DNA of 46,633 nt from JAVBKE01 sp031554215 (GTDB taxonomy: Bacteria > Bacillota > Bacilli > JARBTR01): the NCBI GenBank assembly GCA_031554215.1, contig JAVBKF010000028.1, forward strand, positions 1 to 46,633. The letters run 5' to 3'. The notes under the pieces were generated by a model that did not search any database, was not told the origin of the DNA, and saw only the letters and a list, made by a program, of their open reading frames with translations. The translations under genes and the position numbers were made by a program. Position 1 is the first letter of the stretch; each line of letters begins with the position of its first letter. Shown piece after piece: positions 32,329 to 40,362 of this stretch.

Positions 32329-33072
32329 ATGAATGAAGCAGTTGAAACGTTAGATGGTTGGTACTGCCTCCATGATTTCCGTACAATTGACTGGTTAAGC
32401 TGGCGCAATGCTTCTGCTGCGGAACAAAGTGCTGCCTTAGAAGAGCTACAGACACTTAGAAATGGGTGGGAAGATGTTCAAACAAATGAGCTTGGCAGTC
32501 ATGCAATATATTCTATTGTTGGCCAGAAAGCAGATCTTATGCTACTGTTTCTTCGTCCAACAATGGAGGCGTTAAATGAGATTGAAACAGCTTTTAACAA
32601 AAGTTTGTTTGCAGGATTTTTACTACCTAGTTATTCATATGTATCCGTTGTTGAACTTTCTAATTATTTGGAGAAAACAGAGGACCCATATCAAAATCCG
32701 ATGATTCGCGCGAGATTGTATCCAATTTTACCGAAAATGAAGCATGTATGTTTCTATCCAATGAATAAGAGCAGACATTTAAGCGATAATTGGTACATGC
32801 TCCCAATGGAGGAACGCCGTCCAATGATCGCTTCTCATGGACAGATCGGCAGGAAATACGCTGGGATTGTCAAACAAATCGTTTCAGGTTCGATGGGCTT
32901 TGAGGATTGGGAGTGGGGCGTGACTTTATTCTCAGATGATGTGCTCCAGTTCAAGAAAATCGTTTCAGAAATGCGTTTTGATGAAGCCAGTGCTCGTTTT
33001 GGTGAATTTGGCACTTTCTTTGTTGGAAATATTATTGAAGAGGACGGTTTAGCTGATTTCTTTCATATTTAG
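32329..33072 (+). CDS. hemQ: Coproheme decarboxylase HemQ
   Basis: Last enzyme of the Gram-positive coproporphyrin-dependent heme pathway; it removes two propionate carboxyls from coproheme to give heme b. It belongs to the chlorite-dismutase-like fold. The catalytic Tyr is Y143 in CFYPMNKSR (Y145 in well-studied homologues), and the proximal heme ligand is H170 in MIASHGQIGRKYAG. DWEWGVTLFSDD is a family hallmark. At 247 residues it is complete. ATG 32329 is preferred over TTG 32323 because GGAG is 9 nt from the ATG and only 3-4 nt from the TTG. It is divergent from pta. Confidence 0.93.
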   Translation: MNEAVETLDGWYCLHDFRTIDWLSWRNASAAEQSAALEELQTLRNGWEDVQTNELGSHAIYSIVGQKADLMLLFLRPTMEALNEIETAFNKSLFAGFLLPSYSYVSVVELSNYLEKTEDPYQNPMIRARLYPILPKMKHVCFYPMNKSRHLSDNWYMLPMEERRPMIASHGQIGRKYAGIVKQIVSGSMGFEDWEWGVTLFSDDVLQFKKIVSEMRFDEASARFGEFGTFFVGNIIEEDGLADFFHI

Positions 33073-33184
33073 TGTTTGAGTGATCTTATTTACTGCAGTT
33101 GACTGGGTTCACTTTCATTGATGTTGCACTAATGAAGGCAGCAAGTACGTGATTCTACAAGCTAATGCTACTATAATATAGGAG

Positions 33185-33240
33185 AAACTGCCCTGCGTGT
33201 GTTTGTAAACAACAGCACATTTGCATGGCAGTTTTTTATT
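33185..33240 (+). terminator. Terminator of hemQ
   Basis: AAACTGCC (33185-33192) pairs with GGCAGTTT (33227-33234), with a further inner stem, followed by a long T-rich run. Confidence 0.85.
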
Positions 33241-33313
33241 TTTTCTTACTCACATTTTCGCAAAGACACATCATGACTTAGCACTGTTTTTCGCACCAGT
33301 TCATTCATTGTTT

Positions 33314-33342
33314 CATAAACTGATGGAGGTCATCATATTTTA
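33314..33342 (+). promoter_or_regulatory. Candidate sigma-E promoter of cwlJ-gerQ
   Basis: TCATAAA (33314-33320), a 14-nt spacer and CATATTTT (33335-33342) approximate the mother-cell sigma-E boxes (kmATAtt and CATAcanT). This fits the known mother-cell expression of both genes. Motif-based only. Confidence 0.45.
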
Positions 33343-33365
33343 TACAGGACTGGAGTGACATTTCC

Positions 33366-33791
33366 ATGGGTGGTGTGATTCCTTACAATAGCGAGGACGA
33401 GCAACTATTAGCTAGATTAATGCGTGCAGAGGCCGAGGGCGAGGGTGAGCTCGGCATGCTAATGGTTGGAAACGTTTGTGTCAACCGTATCATCGCAAAT
33501 TGTAGTGATTTCAAGGACATCAACACGGTTTCGGATATGGTCTATCAAAGTCCGGGCGGATTCGCTGCCGTGCAGGAGAGTTATTTTTATCAAAAGGCAC
33601 GAGATAAGGAAATACGCTTGGCTAGACGCGTGTTAAATGGCGAAAGATTTGATCCAGCCACATACTGTTTATGGTATTTCCGACCAGAAGCAGAGTGTCC
33701 ACCACAGTGGTATGGACAATGGAATACAGGTCGCTATAAGGCACACTGTTTTTATCAACCGACGCAAGCTGAATGCCCAGAAGTCTTTTAA
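33366..33791 (+). CDS. cwlJ: Spore cortex-lytic enzyme CwlJ
   Basis: A cell-wall hydrolase of the SleB/CwlJ (Hydrolase_2) family that degrades spore cortex peptidoglycan during germination, notably in response to Ca-dipicolinate. At 141 residues it is the single-domain form without signal peptide, as in CwlJ (about 142). The catalytic Glu lies in LMRAEAEGEGELGMLMVGNV. NRIIANCSDFKDINTVSDMV and YQSPGGFAAVQ are family-typical, as is the W-Y-F-R-P segment. GGAG lies about 10 nt upstream. gerQ follows after 14 nt, the operon arrangement seen in B. cereus-group genomes. Confidence 0.92.
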   Translation: MGGVIPYNSEDEQLLARLMRAEAEGEGELGMLMVGNVCVNRIIANCSDFKDINTVSDMVYQSPGGFAAVQESYFYQKARDKEIRLARRVLNGERFDPATYCLWYFRPEAECPPQWYGQWNTGRYKAHCFYQPTQAECPEVF

Positions 33792-33805
33792 AGGAGAGTG
33801 TTCAC

Positions 33806-34273
33806 ATGCCACAAGGACAACAACCCGGCGCTACATACGGGTATCAACAACCCTACAATCCCTATATGACAGGAGGCAACAAGCCGCCTCAGGTTGGCGC
33901 ACAATACTCCTTTCAACAACAGCAGCAACCGTATCCTAAGCCGAATCCAATCCCACAACAGCAGCCAATGCCGCATTTACAAGTACCACCAATGCATATC
34001 CAGACTGGACGAATTGAGCAATCGTATATTGAAAATATTCTACGTCTTAATCGTGGTAAGATGGCAACTATCTATATGACTTTTGAAAATAATTCTGAGT
34101 GGAATGCGAAAATTTTCAAAGGGATTATTGAAGCAGCAGGGCGCGACCATGTCGTGATTAGCGACCCAACTACCGGAATGCGTTATGTACTGCCTATGAT
34201 TAATTTTGATTACGCTACTTTCGATGAAGAGATTGAGTACAATTACCCTCAAGGTCCACCGCCTCCAAGATAA
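33806..34273 (+). CDS. gerQ: Spore coat protein GerQ
   Basis: An inner-coat protein needed for CwlJ to localise and function, and cross-linked by transglutaminase in the coat. The N-terminal 70 residues are Gln/Pro/Tyr-rich and disordered (QQPGATYGYQQPYNPYMTGG). The conserved C-terminal domain is SYIENILRLNRGKMATIYMT, followed by FENNSEWNAKIFKG and GRDHVVISDPTTGMRYVLPM. I start at ATG 33806, with AAAGGAG about 9 nt upstream. The longer frame overlaps cwlJ and is not used. 155 residues (B. subtilis 181; the difference is in the variable N-terminus). Confidence 0.93.
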   Translation: MPQGQQPGATYGYQQPYNPYMTGGNKPPQVGAQYSFQQQQQPYPKPNPIPQQQPMPHLQVPPMHIQTGRIEQSYIENILRLNRGKMATIYMTFENNSEWNAKIFKGIIEAAGRDHVVISDPTTGMRYVLPMINFDYATFDEEIEYNYPQGPPPPR

Positions 34274-34299
34274 GGGGTGAGGCGATTTCGCTAATGACT

Positions 34300-34371
34300 A
34301 AAAGCCTATCAACGCTGGGTTCTGTCTGATAAAGACAGCAACGAACGCCAGTTTTGAGTAGGCTTTTTTTT
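34300..34371 (+). terminator. Terminator of cwlJ-gerQ
   Basis: AAAGCCTA pairs with TAGGCTTT around an extended inner hairpin (CTGG/CCAG, CTGTCT/AGACAG), followed by eight Ts. Confidence 0.85.
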
Positions 34372-34388
34372 CAAATTGCAGGCGCTTA

Positions 34389-35396
34389 TTATAGGTATCC
34401 ATTCGGATTCAATTGCTGAAAGCGCCATGTATCAACGCACATGTCTTTCAGTGACCTTACTGCTTCAAATCCCAAAAATTCCCTTGCTTTCATGGAATCA
34501 GCGACCATTCTTGCCATGTCACCTGACCTTCTTGCGGTCAACTCATATGGAATAGAGCTCCCAGTCGCCAGTTCAAAAGCCTGCACGACTTCCAGTACAC
34601 TATGGCCTTTTCCTGTTCCTAGGTTAAAAACTTCATTGCCGCCATGTTGCTGAATAAATTGCAATGCTTTCATATGTCCGAATGCCAAGTCAACCACATG
34701 TATATAATCCCGAATACAAGTGCCATCATCCGTATCGTAGTCGCTTCCGTAAATGGGCAGTTTATTCAGCTTCCCGCTAGCTACTTGCGAAATATACGGG
34801 GCAAGATTGTTTGGAATACCAATTGGGTTCTCACCAATCTTTCCACTTTCATGTGCGCCAATCGGATTAAAGTAGCGCAACTTACAAATGCGCCAACTTG
34901 AATCTGAATGGTAAAGATCATTTAGGATTTCCTCAGCCATCAATTTTGTGCGCCCATAAGGATTGATTGCTGACAATGACATCTCTTCTGTAAACGGAAC
35001 AGTATTCTCACCATAAACTGTCGCGGATGAGCTATAAACCAATGTTTTCACATCATACATTCTCATGATTTCGAGTAACCCGATAGTGCCTGAAACGTTG
35101 TTCCGAAAGTAGGTCAGGGGCGACTGATTTGACTCGCCAACTGCCTTCAGCCCAGCGAAGTGAATGACTGCATCTATGGAGTTTTTTGAGAAAATTTGCT
35201 CAATTGCATCGGTATCAAGTATATCTGTTTCATGGAATATGGGGACTCTTCCAGCAATCTCCCCAACTCTGTTTACCGCATCGACGCGACTGTTGATTAA
35301 ACTATCCACAATGATTACTTCGTAGCCTGCATTTAATAATTCAACACATGTGTGACTGCCTATATAGCCTGCTCCACCTGTCACTAGAATCCGCAT
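34389..35396 (-). CDS. galE: UDP-glucose 4-epimerase
   Basis: Interconverts UDP-glucose and UDP-galactose, supplying galactose for wall and surface polymers or Leloir catabolism. It belongs to the SDR superfamily. The NAD-binding GGAGYIGSHTCVEL is at 7-20, the acidic end VDSL follows, and catalytic Ser-Tyr-Lys are in YSSSATVYG and NPYGRTK. DYIHVVDLA and FNLGTGKGHSVLEV are family hallmarks. 335 residues, full length. No gal operon partners lie next to it; it is alone and convergent to gerQ. Confidence 0.93.
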   Translation of the reverse strand: MRILVTGGAGYIGSHTCVELLNAGYEVIIVDSLINSRVDAVNRVGEIAGRVPIFHETDILDTDAIEQIFSKNSIDAVIHFAGLKAVGESNQSPLTYFRNNVSGTIGLLEIMRMYDVKTLVYSSSATVYGENTVPFTEEMSLSAINPYGRTKLMAEEILNDLYHSDSSWRICKLRYFNPIGAHESGKIGENPIGIPNNLAPYISQVASGKLNKLPIYGSDYDTDDGTCIRDYIHVVDLAFGHMKALQFIQQHGGNEVFNLGTGKGHSVLEVVQAFELATGSSIPYELTARRSGDMARMVADSMKAREFLGFEAVRSLKDMCVDTWRFQQLNPNGYL

Positions 35397-35635
35397 ACAT
35401 TCACCAACTTATCTATAGATACTGGCTACTTTATTCCGCACATAAATAGACAAGGATGTACGCCCTCTGTTGAGCACCGTAAGTAATTCGTAATAGGATC
35501 AGGGACTTCAGGCAGAACCGGAGGGACAAATCAGCGCAAGAGATTCTGTCAGTCATGATTGCCAGAACACCACAAAGTAGCCGTGTAAGCACTACTATAT
35601 GCTACCAGCATCAAGACCATGATTAAAAACGATGA
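35397..35635. other. Intergenic stretch, nothing recognised
   Basis: About 240 bases between galE and the stop of the probable selenoprotein gene. A short inverted repeat (AACGATGATTA and TAATCATCGTT, 35627-35672) overlaps the selenoprotein gene's 3' end and may act as a weak terminator on the minus strand. Confidence 0.45.
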
Positions 35636-36379
35636 TTAGCGCTTCCATTTATATGGTAGCTTAATCATCGTTTCTGGTTCTTTTATTTCGGCGGCATAGC
35701 GAAGACAATCCACTAATATTTGCCGATGCATCTCAGTATCAAATGCTTTGCCGAAGCTCCTCCCCATCGGAAAAACTAAATGTAGTGCCCTAGGTACGCG
35801 GATTTTCTTCGTCAAATTGGCTAGATGCGCGATTGAAATTGTCACAATTCCTGCTTGTTCAATTGCATTTTGAATCAGTCCCACGGACTGATGGCAAATA
35901 TATCAGCCAGGATTTAAGATGACCAGATTAATTTGCTCCTGCTCTAACTGATGAATCATAGCTGGGATTGATGTAGCCATAAGACCGCTGGTCTCAGGAA
36001 TGTATCCCATCAGCCCATAGTGGGTTTCTGCCACAGCACCAATCACCTTATCCTCCACAAGTGTTGTCAGTGTCGCCAGTGGAAACACACATTCAATATC
36101 TTGATCCGCATCGGCACGGTCAAAGTGCGTATGCGTAATCACTAGGTCATCATTCATTGTTTTCGCCGGAATAAAATGAACTGTATGGTCACCCGCTTCA
36201 ACGTTAAAAGGCTGCTGCGATCTCAGGTGAACCCCAGCGGTCGTGACAAGCGCAACTTTAGCTTCTGCCATTTTGCCATGCCACGGCACAAACGGGATTT
36301 CACCTTGTATAGGCTGAATCATTTGGCTCGCTCTGACGCTCATGACTGTCTCAATGAACCGATTACCAGACAACTTCAT
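35636..36379 (-). CDS. GrdB/PrdB-like protein, probable selenoprotein with in-frame UGA
   Basis: The minus strand holds one continuous frame from ATG 36379 (GGAGG 8 nt upstream) to TAA 35636, broken only by UGA at 35905-35903. If UGA is read as selenocysteine the product is 247 residues. Upstream: DADQDIECVFPLATLTTLVE, HYGLMGYIPE and LVILNPG. Then U-Y-I-C-H-Q-S-V-G-L-I-Q, followed by AIEQAGIVTISIAHL and RALHLVFPMGRSFGKAFD. This matches the glycine/sarcosine/betaine reductase selenoprotein B family, whose members carry Cys or Sec in a (U/C)xxC redox motif at this place. A SECIS-like stem-loop follows the UGA. The reaction is unknown, as substrate-binding partners (GrdA/C/D) are absent. It follows asnA by 80 nt. 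The alternative is a Cys-to-stop nonsense mutation (TGC/TGT to TGA). Confidence 0.75.
35874..35892 (-). promoter_or_regulatory. Candidate bacterial SECIS element
   Basis: On the minus-strand mRNA, AUCAGUCC (35892-35885), loop GUG (35884-35882) and GGACUGAU (35881-35874) form a perfect 8-bp stem. It starts 10 nt after the UGA, so the loop begins 18 nt after it. SelB-dependent SECIS elements sit directly 3' of the UGA and have a G-U-containing apical loop at about this distance. Confidence 0.65.
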
Positions 36380-36458
36380 TTTTTCAACCTCCAACATTTA
36401 TTTGAGCATGTACCACTTGAAAAAAAACAAGTAACTTTAGAGCAGAGCGTTAGCCCCA

Positions 36459-37469
36459 TTAAAGAATAAACATCTGATGTTCCTCACATGCTGCCATCAT
36501 TTCTTCTGGCCAAATCGCTGCTTGTACTTCGCCGATATGTGCTTTTCCTAAAAGAAACATGCACATGCGCGACTGTCCAATACCACCACCAATTGTATAG
36601 GGAAGGTTTCCGTTTAACAAATCTTGATGGTACGGAAGGGCAAGACGATCTTCTGCGTTTGCTTTTTTCAATTGCGCCATGAGCGATACCTCATCAACAC
36701 GAATTCCCATTGAGGAAATTTCAAATGCACAGCCAAGCACTGGATACCAGAAAAGAATATCACCATTTAGTTGCCAATCATCATAATCAGGCGCACGCAA
36801 ATCATGTGCTTCGCCATTTGATAACTGATCACCAATCCGCATTAAGAATACCGCACCATATTTCTCCGTAATCAAATCCTCTCTTTCTTTTGGTGTTTGA
36901 TCAGGATAAAGCTGGTATAATTCTTCTGATGTAATAAATCTGATTTCCTCCGGCAGATAGGTAGAAAGCCCGGGGTATAGCGCATGAAAATGAGCCTCTG
37001 TCGCTTTAAACACGCGGTAAATGCATGAAACGACATCTTTCAATGTATCCAAATTCCGTTCTGACTTTTCCAAGATCATTTCCCAATCCCATTGATCAAC
37101 ATAAATCGAATGGAGATTATCCAATTCCTCGTCACGACGAATCGCATTCATATCTGTGTACAGTCCTTCGCCACTAGCAAATCTATATCGCTTCAACGCC
37201 ACCCGTTTCCACTTCGCTAGTGAATGAACGATCTCAACATTGCGATGGTTGAGTGCAAGCACATCAAAGCTAACAGGGCGTTCCTGCCCACTTAAATTAT
37301 CATTCAACCCTAATGTTGAAAGAACAAATAGCGGTGCTGAAACCCGTGTTAAATTGAGTTCCTTCGCTAAGTTGCTTTCAAAGAAATCCTTCACTTGTTT
37401 AATTGCAACCTCTGTTTCACGGATGTTTAATACACTTTGATAATTTTTCGGATAGGCTACTTCGCTCAT
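36459..37469 (-). CDS. asnA: Aspartate-ammonia ligase (asparagine synthetase A)
   Basis: Makes asparagine from aspartate, ammonia and ATP. It is structurally a class II aminoacyl-tRNA synthetase relative. 336 residues (E. coli 330). Motifs: VSAPLFVLSTLGLNDNLSGQ, then RPVSFDV near the N-terminus, YTDMNAIRRDEELDNLHSIYVDQWDWE, and the C-terminal class II motif GGGIGQSRMCMFLLGKAHIGEVQ. The ATG is preceded by GAGGG. AsnA is common in Lactobacillales and Listeria and less usual in spore-forming Bacillales, which often use AsnB/AsnO. A perfect TATAAT on the minus strand (37564-37569) lies about 95 nt upstream. No T-box leader was seen. Confidence 0.93.
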   Translation of the reverse strand: MSEVAYPKNYQSVLNIRETEVAIKQVKDFFESNLAKELNLTRVSAPLFVLSTLGLNDNLSGQERPVSFDVLALNHRNVEIVHSLAKWKRVALKRYRFASGEGLYTDMNAIRRDEELDNLHSIYVDQWDWEMILEKSERNLDTLKDVVSCIYRVFKATEAHFHALYPGLSTYLPEEIRFITSEELYQLYPDQTPKEREDLITEKYGAVFLMRIGDQLSNGEAHDLRAPDYDDWQLNGDILFWYPVLGCAFEISSMGIRVDEVSLMAQLKKANAEDRLALPYHQDLLNGNLPYTIGGGIGQSRMCMFLLGKAHIGEVQAAIWPEEMMAACEEHQMFIL

Positions 37470-37569
37470 GAATAATCCCTCGCTTTCCTATGGTAATGTC
37501 AATAAAACTTTTCTCTGGTCAATCAATCGTCTACGATCAATTACATTTACGTTCGCTTGTGTCATTATA

Positions 37570-38121
37570 GGGTATTGGCAAACCTGTCCCTTGTTCATTC
37601 GTACACTATTTGGCTATTTTACTGAATGGCATTTAGACATATGACTGATTCGTTATTTCCCAGGAAATCTTGCTTCTGAAGCGCAAACGGACAGTGGCGA
37701 TAAAAGAACAAGGACAGTGCTATACGGTAATACGCTCCTAGCAAACCAGTCAGCAATCAACCGACCTGTCAGCTTGATCGTAAATCCGCAACATTGTATT
37801 TTGTCATCAGTATACAGCTGGCCCACAAACGGCATCTAGCAAAAATGAACAGTTTTGTCATTCCGCTAACGCAAACCCAGCTTAGCTTGTCATCTTTTCA
37901 TTTACAATTGTTGATCACGGCGATGGTCATCAACAACTGGAATAATCTCCATCCATCACGACACTATACGCACCATTTGGTGTAAAAATACCCTTTGGAA
38001 GATTTCTGCACGAAACGAGGGTGTTCGTCCGACAAGGCGATCTGTCAATCGTTTCGCATCCTGTCACAAAATTCACTACCGAATCTTTCAAAATCGACTG
38101 CAGCGCTTTTCTAGTCGTATC
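37570..38121. other. Gene-free stretch between asnA and ung
   Basis: About 550 bases. Several frames of 60-74 codons exist on both strands, but none has a ribosome site or a recognisable product. ung has no clear terminator here. Confidence 0.5.
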
Positions 38122-38805
38122 CTATAGTATTTCCCAATTAATTGGGGTTTGTCCGATTTCAACTAACAATTCATTTGTCTTTGAAAATGGCTTGCTCCCG
38201 AAGAATCCATTGTGGGCGGATAATGGACTAGGGTGTGCAGACTGAATGATTTTGTGCTTTGCCCGGTCAATCAGCTTGACCTTTGACTGAGCATGTCTAC
38301 CCCAAAGAATATAAACAATCGGCTCTTCTTTCTGATTTAAACGCATAATCACTTGATCAGTAAACGTCTCCCAACCCTGATTAAAATGGGAAGCCGCCGC
38401 ACCTTTCCGAACTGTCAGCGTCGTGTTGAGCAGAAGAATTCCTTGGTCAGCCCAATCCTTTAAGTAACCATGATTCGGCACCCCGCAGCCGATATCACTC
38501 TCCAGCTCTTTAAATATATTACGCAATGACGGTGGCTGTTTGACACCCGGTTGAACAGAGAAACTAAGTCCGTGCGCCTGCCCCGGACCATGGTAAGGAT
38601 CCTGCCCGAGAATCACAACTTTAACATCTGCGAACGCAGTGTAGTGTAATGCATTATAAACATCATGCATCGGTGGATAAATCATCTGTTCACTATACTC
38701 TTTTCGCAGAAAAGCTCTCAGTGCTAAATAATAAGATTTTTCCAGTTCATCCTGTAGACGCTCCTGCCAATCATTATGAAAAATTTGTTTTGCCACATCA
38801 CTCAC
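38122..38805 (-). CDS. ung: Uracil-DNA glycosylase
   Basis: Removes uracil from DNA as the first step of base-excision repair. 227 residues (B. subtilis 225, ywdG). The water-activating motif VVILGQDPYHGPGQAHGLSF is at about 58-77, GILLLNTTLTVRKGAAASH is the uracil-binding region, and HPSPLSAHNGFFGSKPFS is the DNA-intercalating loop. The gene is divergent from pdxK, the same neighbourhood as B. subtilis ywdG-ywdB. RBS GAGGTGAG lies upstream of the ATG on the minus strand. Confidence 0.95.
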   Translation of the reverse strand: MSDVAKQIFHNDWQERLQDELEKSYYLALRAFLRKEYSEQMIYPPMHDVYNALHYTAFADVKVVILGQDPYHGPGQAHGLSFSVQPGVKQPPSLRNIFKELESDIGCGVPNHGYLKDWADQGILLLNTTLTVRKGAAASHFNQGWETFTDQVIMRLNQKEEPIVYILWGRHAQSKVKLIDRAKHKIIQSAHPSPLSAHNGFFGSKPFSKTNELLVEIGQTPINWEIL

Positions 38806-38819
38806 CTCTACCTTAAATT

Positions 38820-38872
38820 CTACAACAATACTGAGGATAAATGTTGTAGTTTTTAAAAAGCTTTGTTACTAT
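38820..38872 (+). promoter_or_regulatory. pdxK promoter with 8-bp inverted repeat
   Basis: TTGTAG (38844-38849), a 17-nt spacer and TACTAT (38867-38872) preceded by TGT, an extended -10. CTACAACA (38820-38827) and its complement (38842-38849) form an inverted repeat whose right arm covers the -35 box, a plausible operator. Confidence 0.5.
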
Positions 38873-38909
38873 TTTACTTGTATCATTCTAGTAAATGGAG
38901 GTATTCAAG

Positions 38910-39743
38910 ATGAGTTTAAAAAAAGTTCTCACGATGGCTGGATCTGATTCAAGTGGTGGCGCTGGCATTCAAGCTGACCTGAAAACGTTTCAAGAACTTG
39001 ATGTATACGGTATGACTGCACTGACTGTCATTGTTACAATGGACCCAGATAATGAGTGGGCTCATGGCATCCATCCAATTGATCCAAGCATCACAGCCGC
39101 ACAGCTAGATACCATCTGCTCGACGAAACTTGATGCAATGAAAACAGGAATGTTACCTACAGTTGAAATGATTCAACTCGCCGCACAGAAAATTGATCAA
39201 TACAAAATAAATAATGTTGTTATCGACCCCGTTATGGTTTGTAAAGGAACAGATGAAGTATTACTTCCTGAAAACACAGTGGCCATGCGTGAATTATTAC
39301 TGCCAAGAGCAACCGTTGTGACACCAAATGCATTTGAAGCTGGACAATTAGCTGAAATGGGTGCCATTAAGTCGGTTGACGATATGAAGCTCGCTGCCAA
39401 GAAAATTCACGCTTATGGTGCAAAAAACATCTACATTAAAGGTGGCAGTAAGCTAACCGGAGAAGCTGATAAAGCAGTTGACCTTTTCTATGATGGCGAG
39501 CAGTTTAGTTTACTCGAATCTACATTAACCGATACGACGTACACACATGGTGCTGGTTGCACAACCGCAGCAGCAATTACGGCAGGGCTTGCACACGGAT
39601 TAACACCATTTGAAGCTGTCCTGCAAGCGAAGAAATTTGTCAGTGCCGCAATTGAGTACGGCTGGAAACTAAATGAATTCGTTGGCCCAACCATGCATAG
39701 TGCCTTCAATCAATATGGCGCAAAAGAAGTGACCGTTCGGTAG
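38910..39743 (+). CDS. pdxK: Pyridoxine/HMP kinase (PdxK, YwdB-like)
   Basis: A ribokinase-fold enzyme of the ThiD group. The B. subtilis orthologue phosphorylates pyridoxal/pyridoxine and to some extent hydroxymethylpyrimidine. 277 residues. Motifs: MAGSDSSGGAGIQADLKTFQ at 7-26, VIDPVMVCKGTDEVL, PNAFEAGQL, and the anion hole with catalytic Asp in TTYTHGAGCTTAAAITAGLA. In true ThiD the last motif is normally HGTGCTL; the HGAGC form is the PdxK type. Start: GGAGG is 8 nt before ATG 38910, so the extra five residues upstream (MEVFK) are excluded. No TPP riboswitch precedes it, which favours the vitamin B6 role. Confidence 0.85.
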   Translation: MSLKKVLTMAGSDSSGGAGIQADLKTFQELDVYGMTALTVIVTMDPDNEWAHGIHPIDPSITAAQLDTICSTKLDAMKTGMLPTVEMIQLAAQKIDQYKINNVVIDPVMVCKGTDEVLLPENTVAMRELLLPRATVVTPNAFEAGQLAEMGAIKSVDDMKLAAKKIHAYGAKNIYIKGGSKLTGEADKAVDLFYDGEQFSLLESTLTDTTYTHGAGCTTAAAITAGLAHGLTPFEAVLQAKKFVSAAIEYGWKLNEFVGPTMHSAFNQYGAKEVTVR

Positions 39744-39775
39744 AAAAATCATTTATCTAAACAAATGAACCCTGA

Positions 39776-39865
39776 AAAAGCTGAGGATTACTGGTAAGAA
39801 GCTGGAAAGTTAGAATACAATCTAACTATCAAGGCTCACAGTCGGTAAGTCCTTAGCTTTTTTGA
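39776..39865 (+). terminator. Terminator of pdxK
   Basis: A long branched hairpin: AAAAGCTGAGGA pairs with TCCTTAGCTTTT at the base, with an inner GTTAGA/TCTAAC stem, then a T-run. Confidence 0.8.
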
Positions 39866-39973
39866 TTTCCAAACAGACATGATTTCTGTATAATGGACTC
39901 ATTAACTTGAACATGATTCCGAGAAATTAGGGAAAACTTGCGATAGGAACTGAAAGAGGAGGTACAGCTTAAA

Positions 39974-40324
39974 ATGATGGAAAAAATAGATGCTACAGTG
40001 ATTCAACAATATATTGATACACATGCGAATAAAGACGTTTATCTTCATTTAGAGACAACGAACGGGGCATACGCTAATCACCATGAAAAGAAATTTGCTT
40101 CAGGTGCGTTCATTCGCAATGCAAAGGTGCGTTATGTACACGGGAAAATCATTTCTACTAATCATTATCGTGTTGGTTTAGAAACTGAAATTGGTTGGAT
40201 CTACGCTGAGGGATTAACACATTACGAAATTGACGAAGCCGGAAGACTACTCATGGCAGGCATTGATTATGACGGAAAACTTGCCGTAGCCTGCGAACTT
40301 AGCGATCAGCCGTTTCCAAAATAA
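39974..40324 (+). CDS. yojF: YojF family protein (DUF1806)
   Basis: A 116-residue cytosolic protein of the YojF/DUF1806 family. Typical motifs are KDVYLHLETTNGAYA, GAFIRNAKVRY and GLETEIGWIYAEGLTHYEID. It is always found next to the bacillithiol deacetylase gene bshB2 and may assist it, but no activity is known. GAGGAGG precedes the ATG. bshB2 follows after 38 nt on the same strand. Confidence 0.88.
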   Translation: MMEKIDATVIQQYIDTHANKDVYLHLETTNGAYANHHEKKFASGAFIRNAKVRYVHGKIISTNHYRVGLETEIGWIYAEGLTHYEIDEAGRLLMAGIDYDGKLAVACELSDQPFPK

Positions 40325-40362
40325 CCACGTTTAAACAAGATGAAAAAAAGGAGTGAGCCATT

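Noticed and set aside
35903..36379. Two separate genes (GrdB-like fragment plus an 82-codon ORF)
   Set aside because: Same frame, single UGA at the redox position, and the GTG of the second ORF has no ribosome site; a single UGA-containing gene explains both.
37470..37640. T-box leader upstream of asnA
   Set aside because: No AGGGTGG-type T-box sequence or terminator/antiterminator pair was found.
38880..38910. TPP riboswitch before the ThiD/PdxK-like gene
   Set aside because: No THI-box sequence; only a simple promoter with a short inverted repeat.
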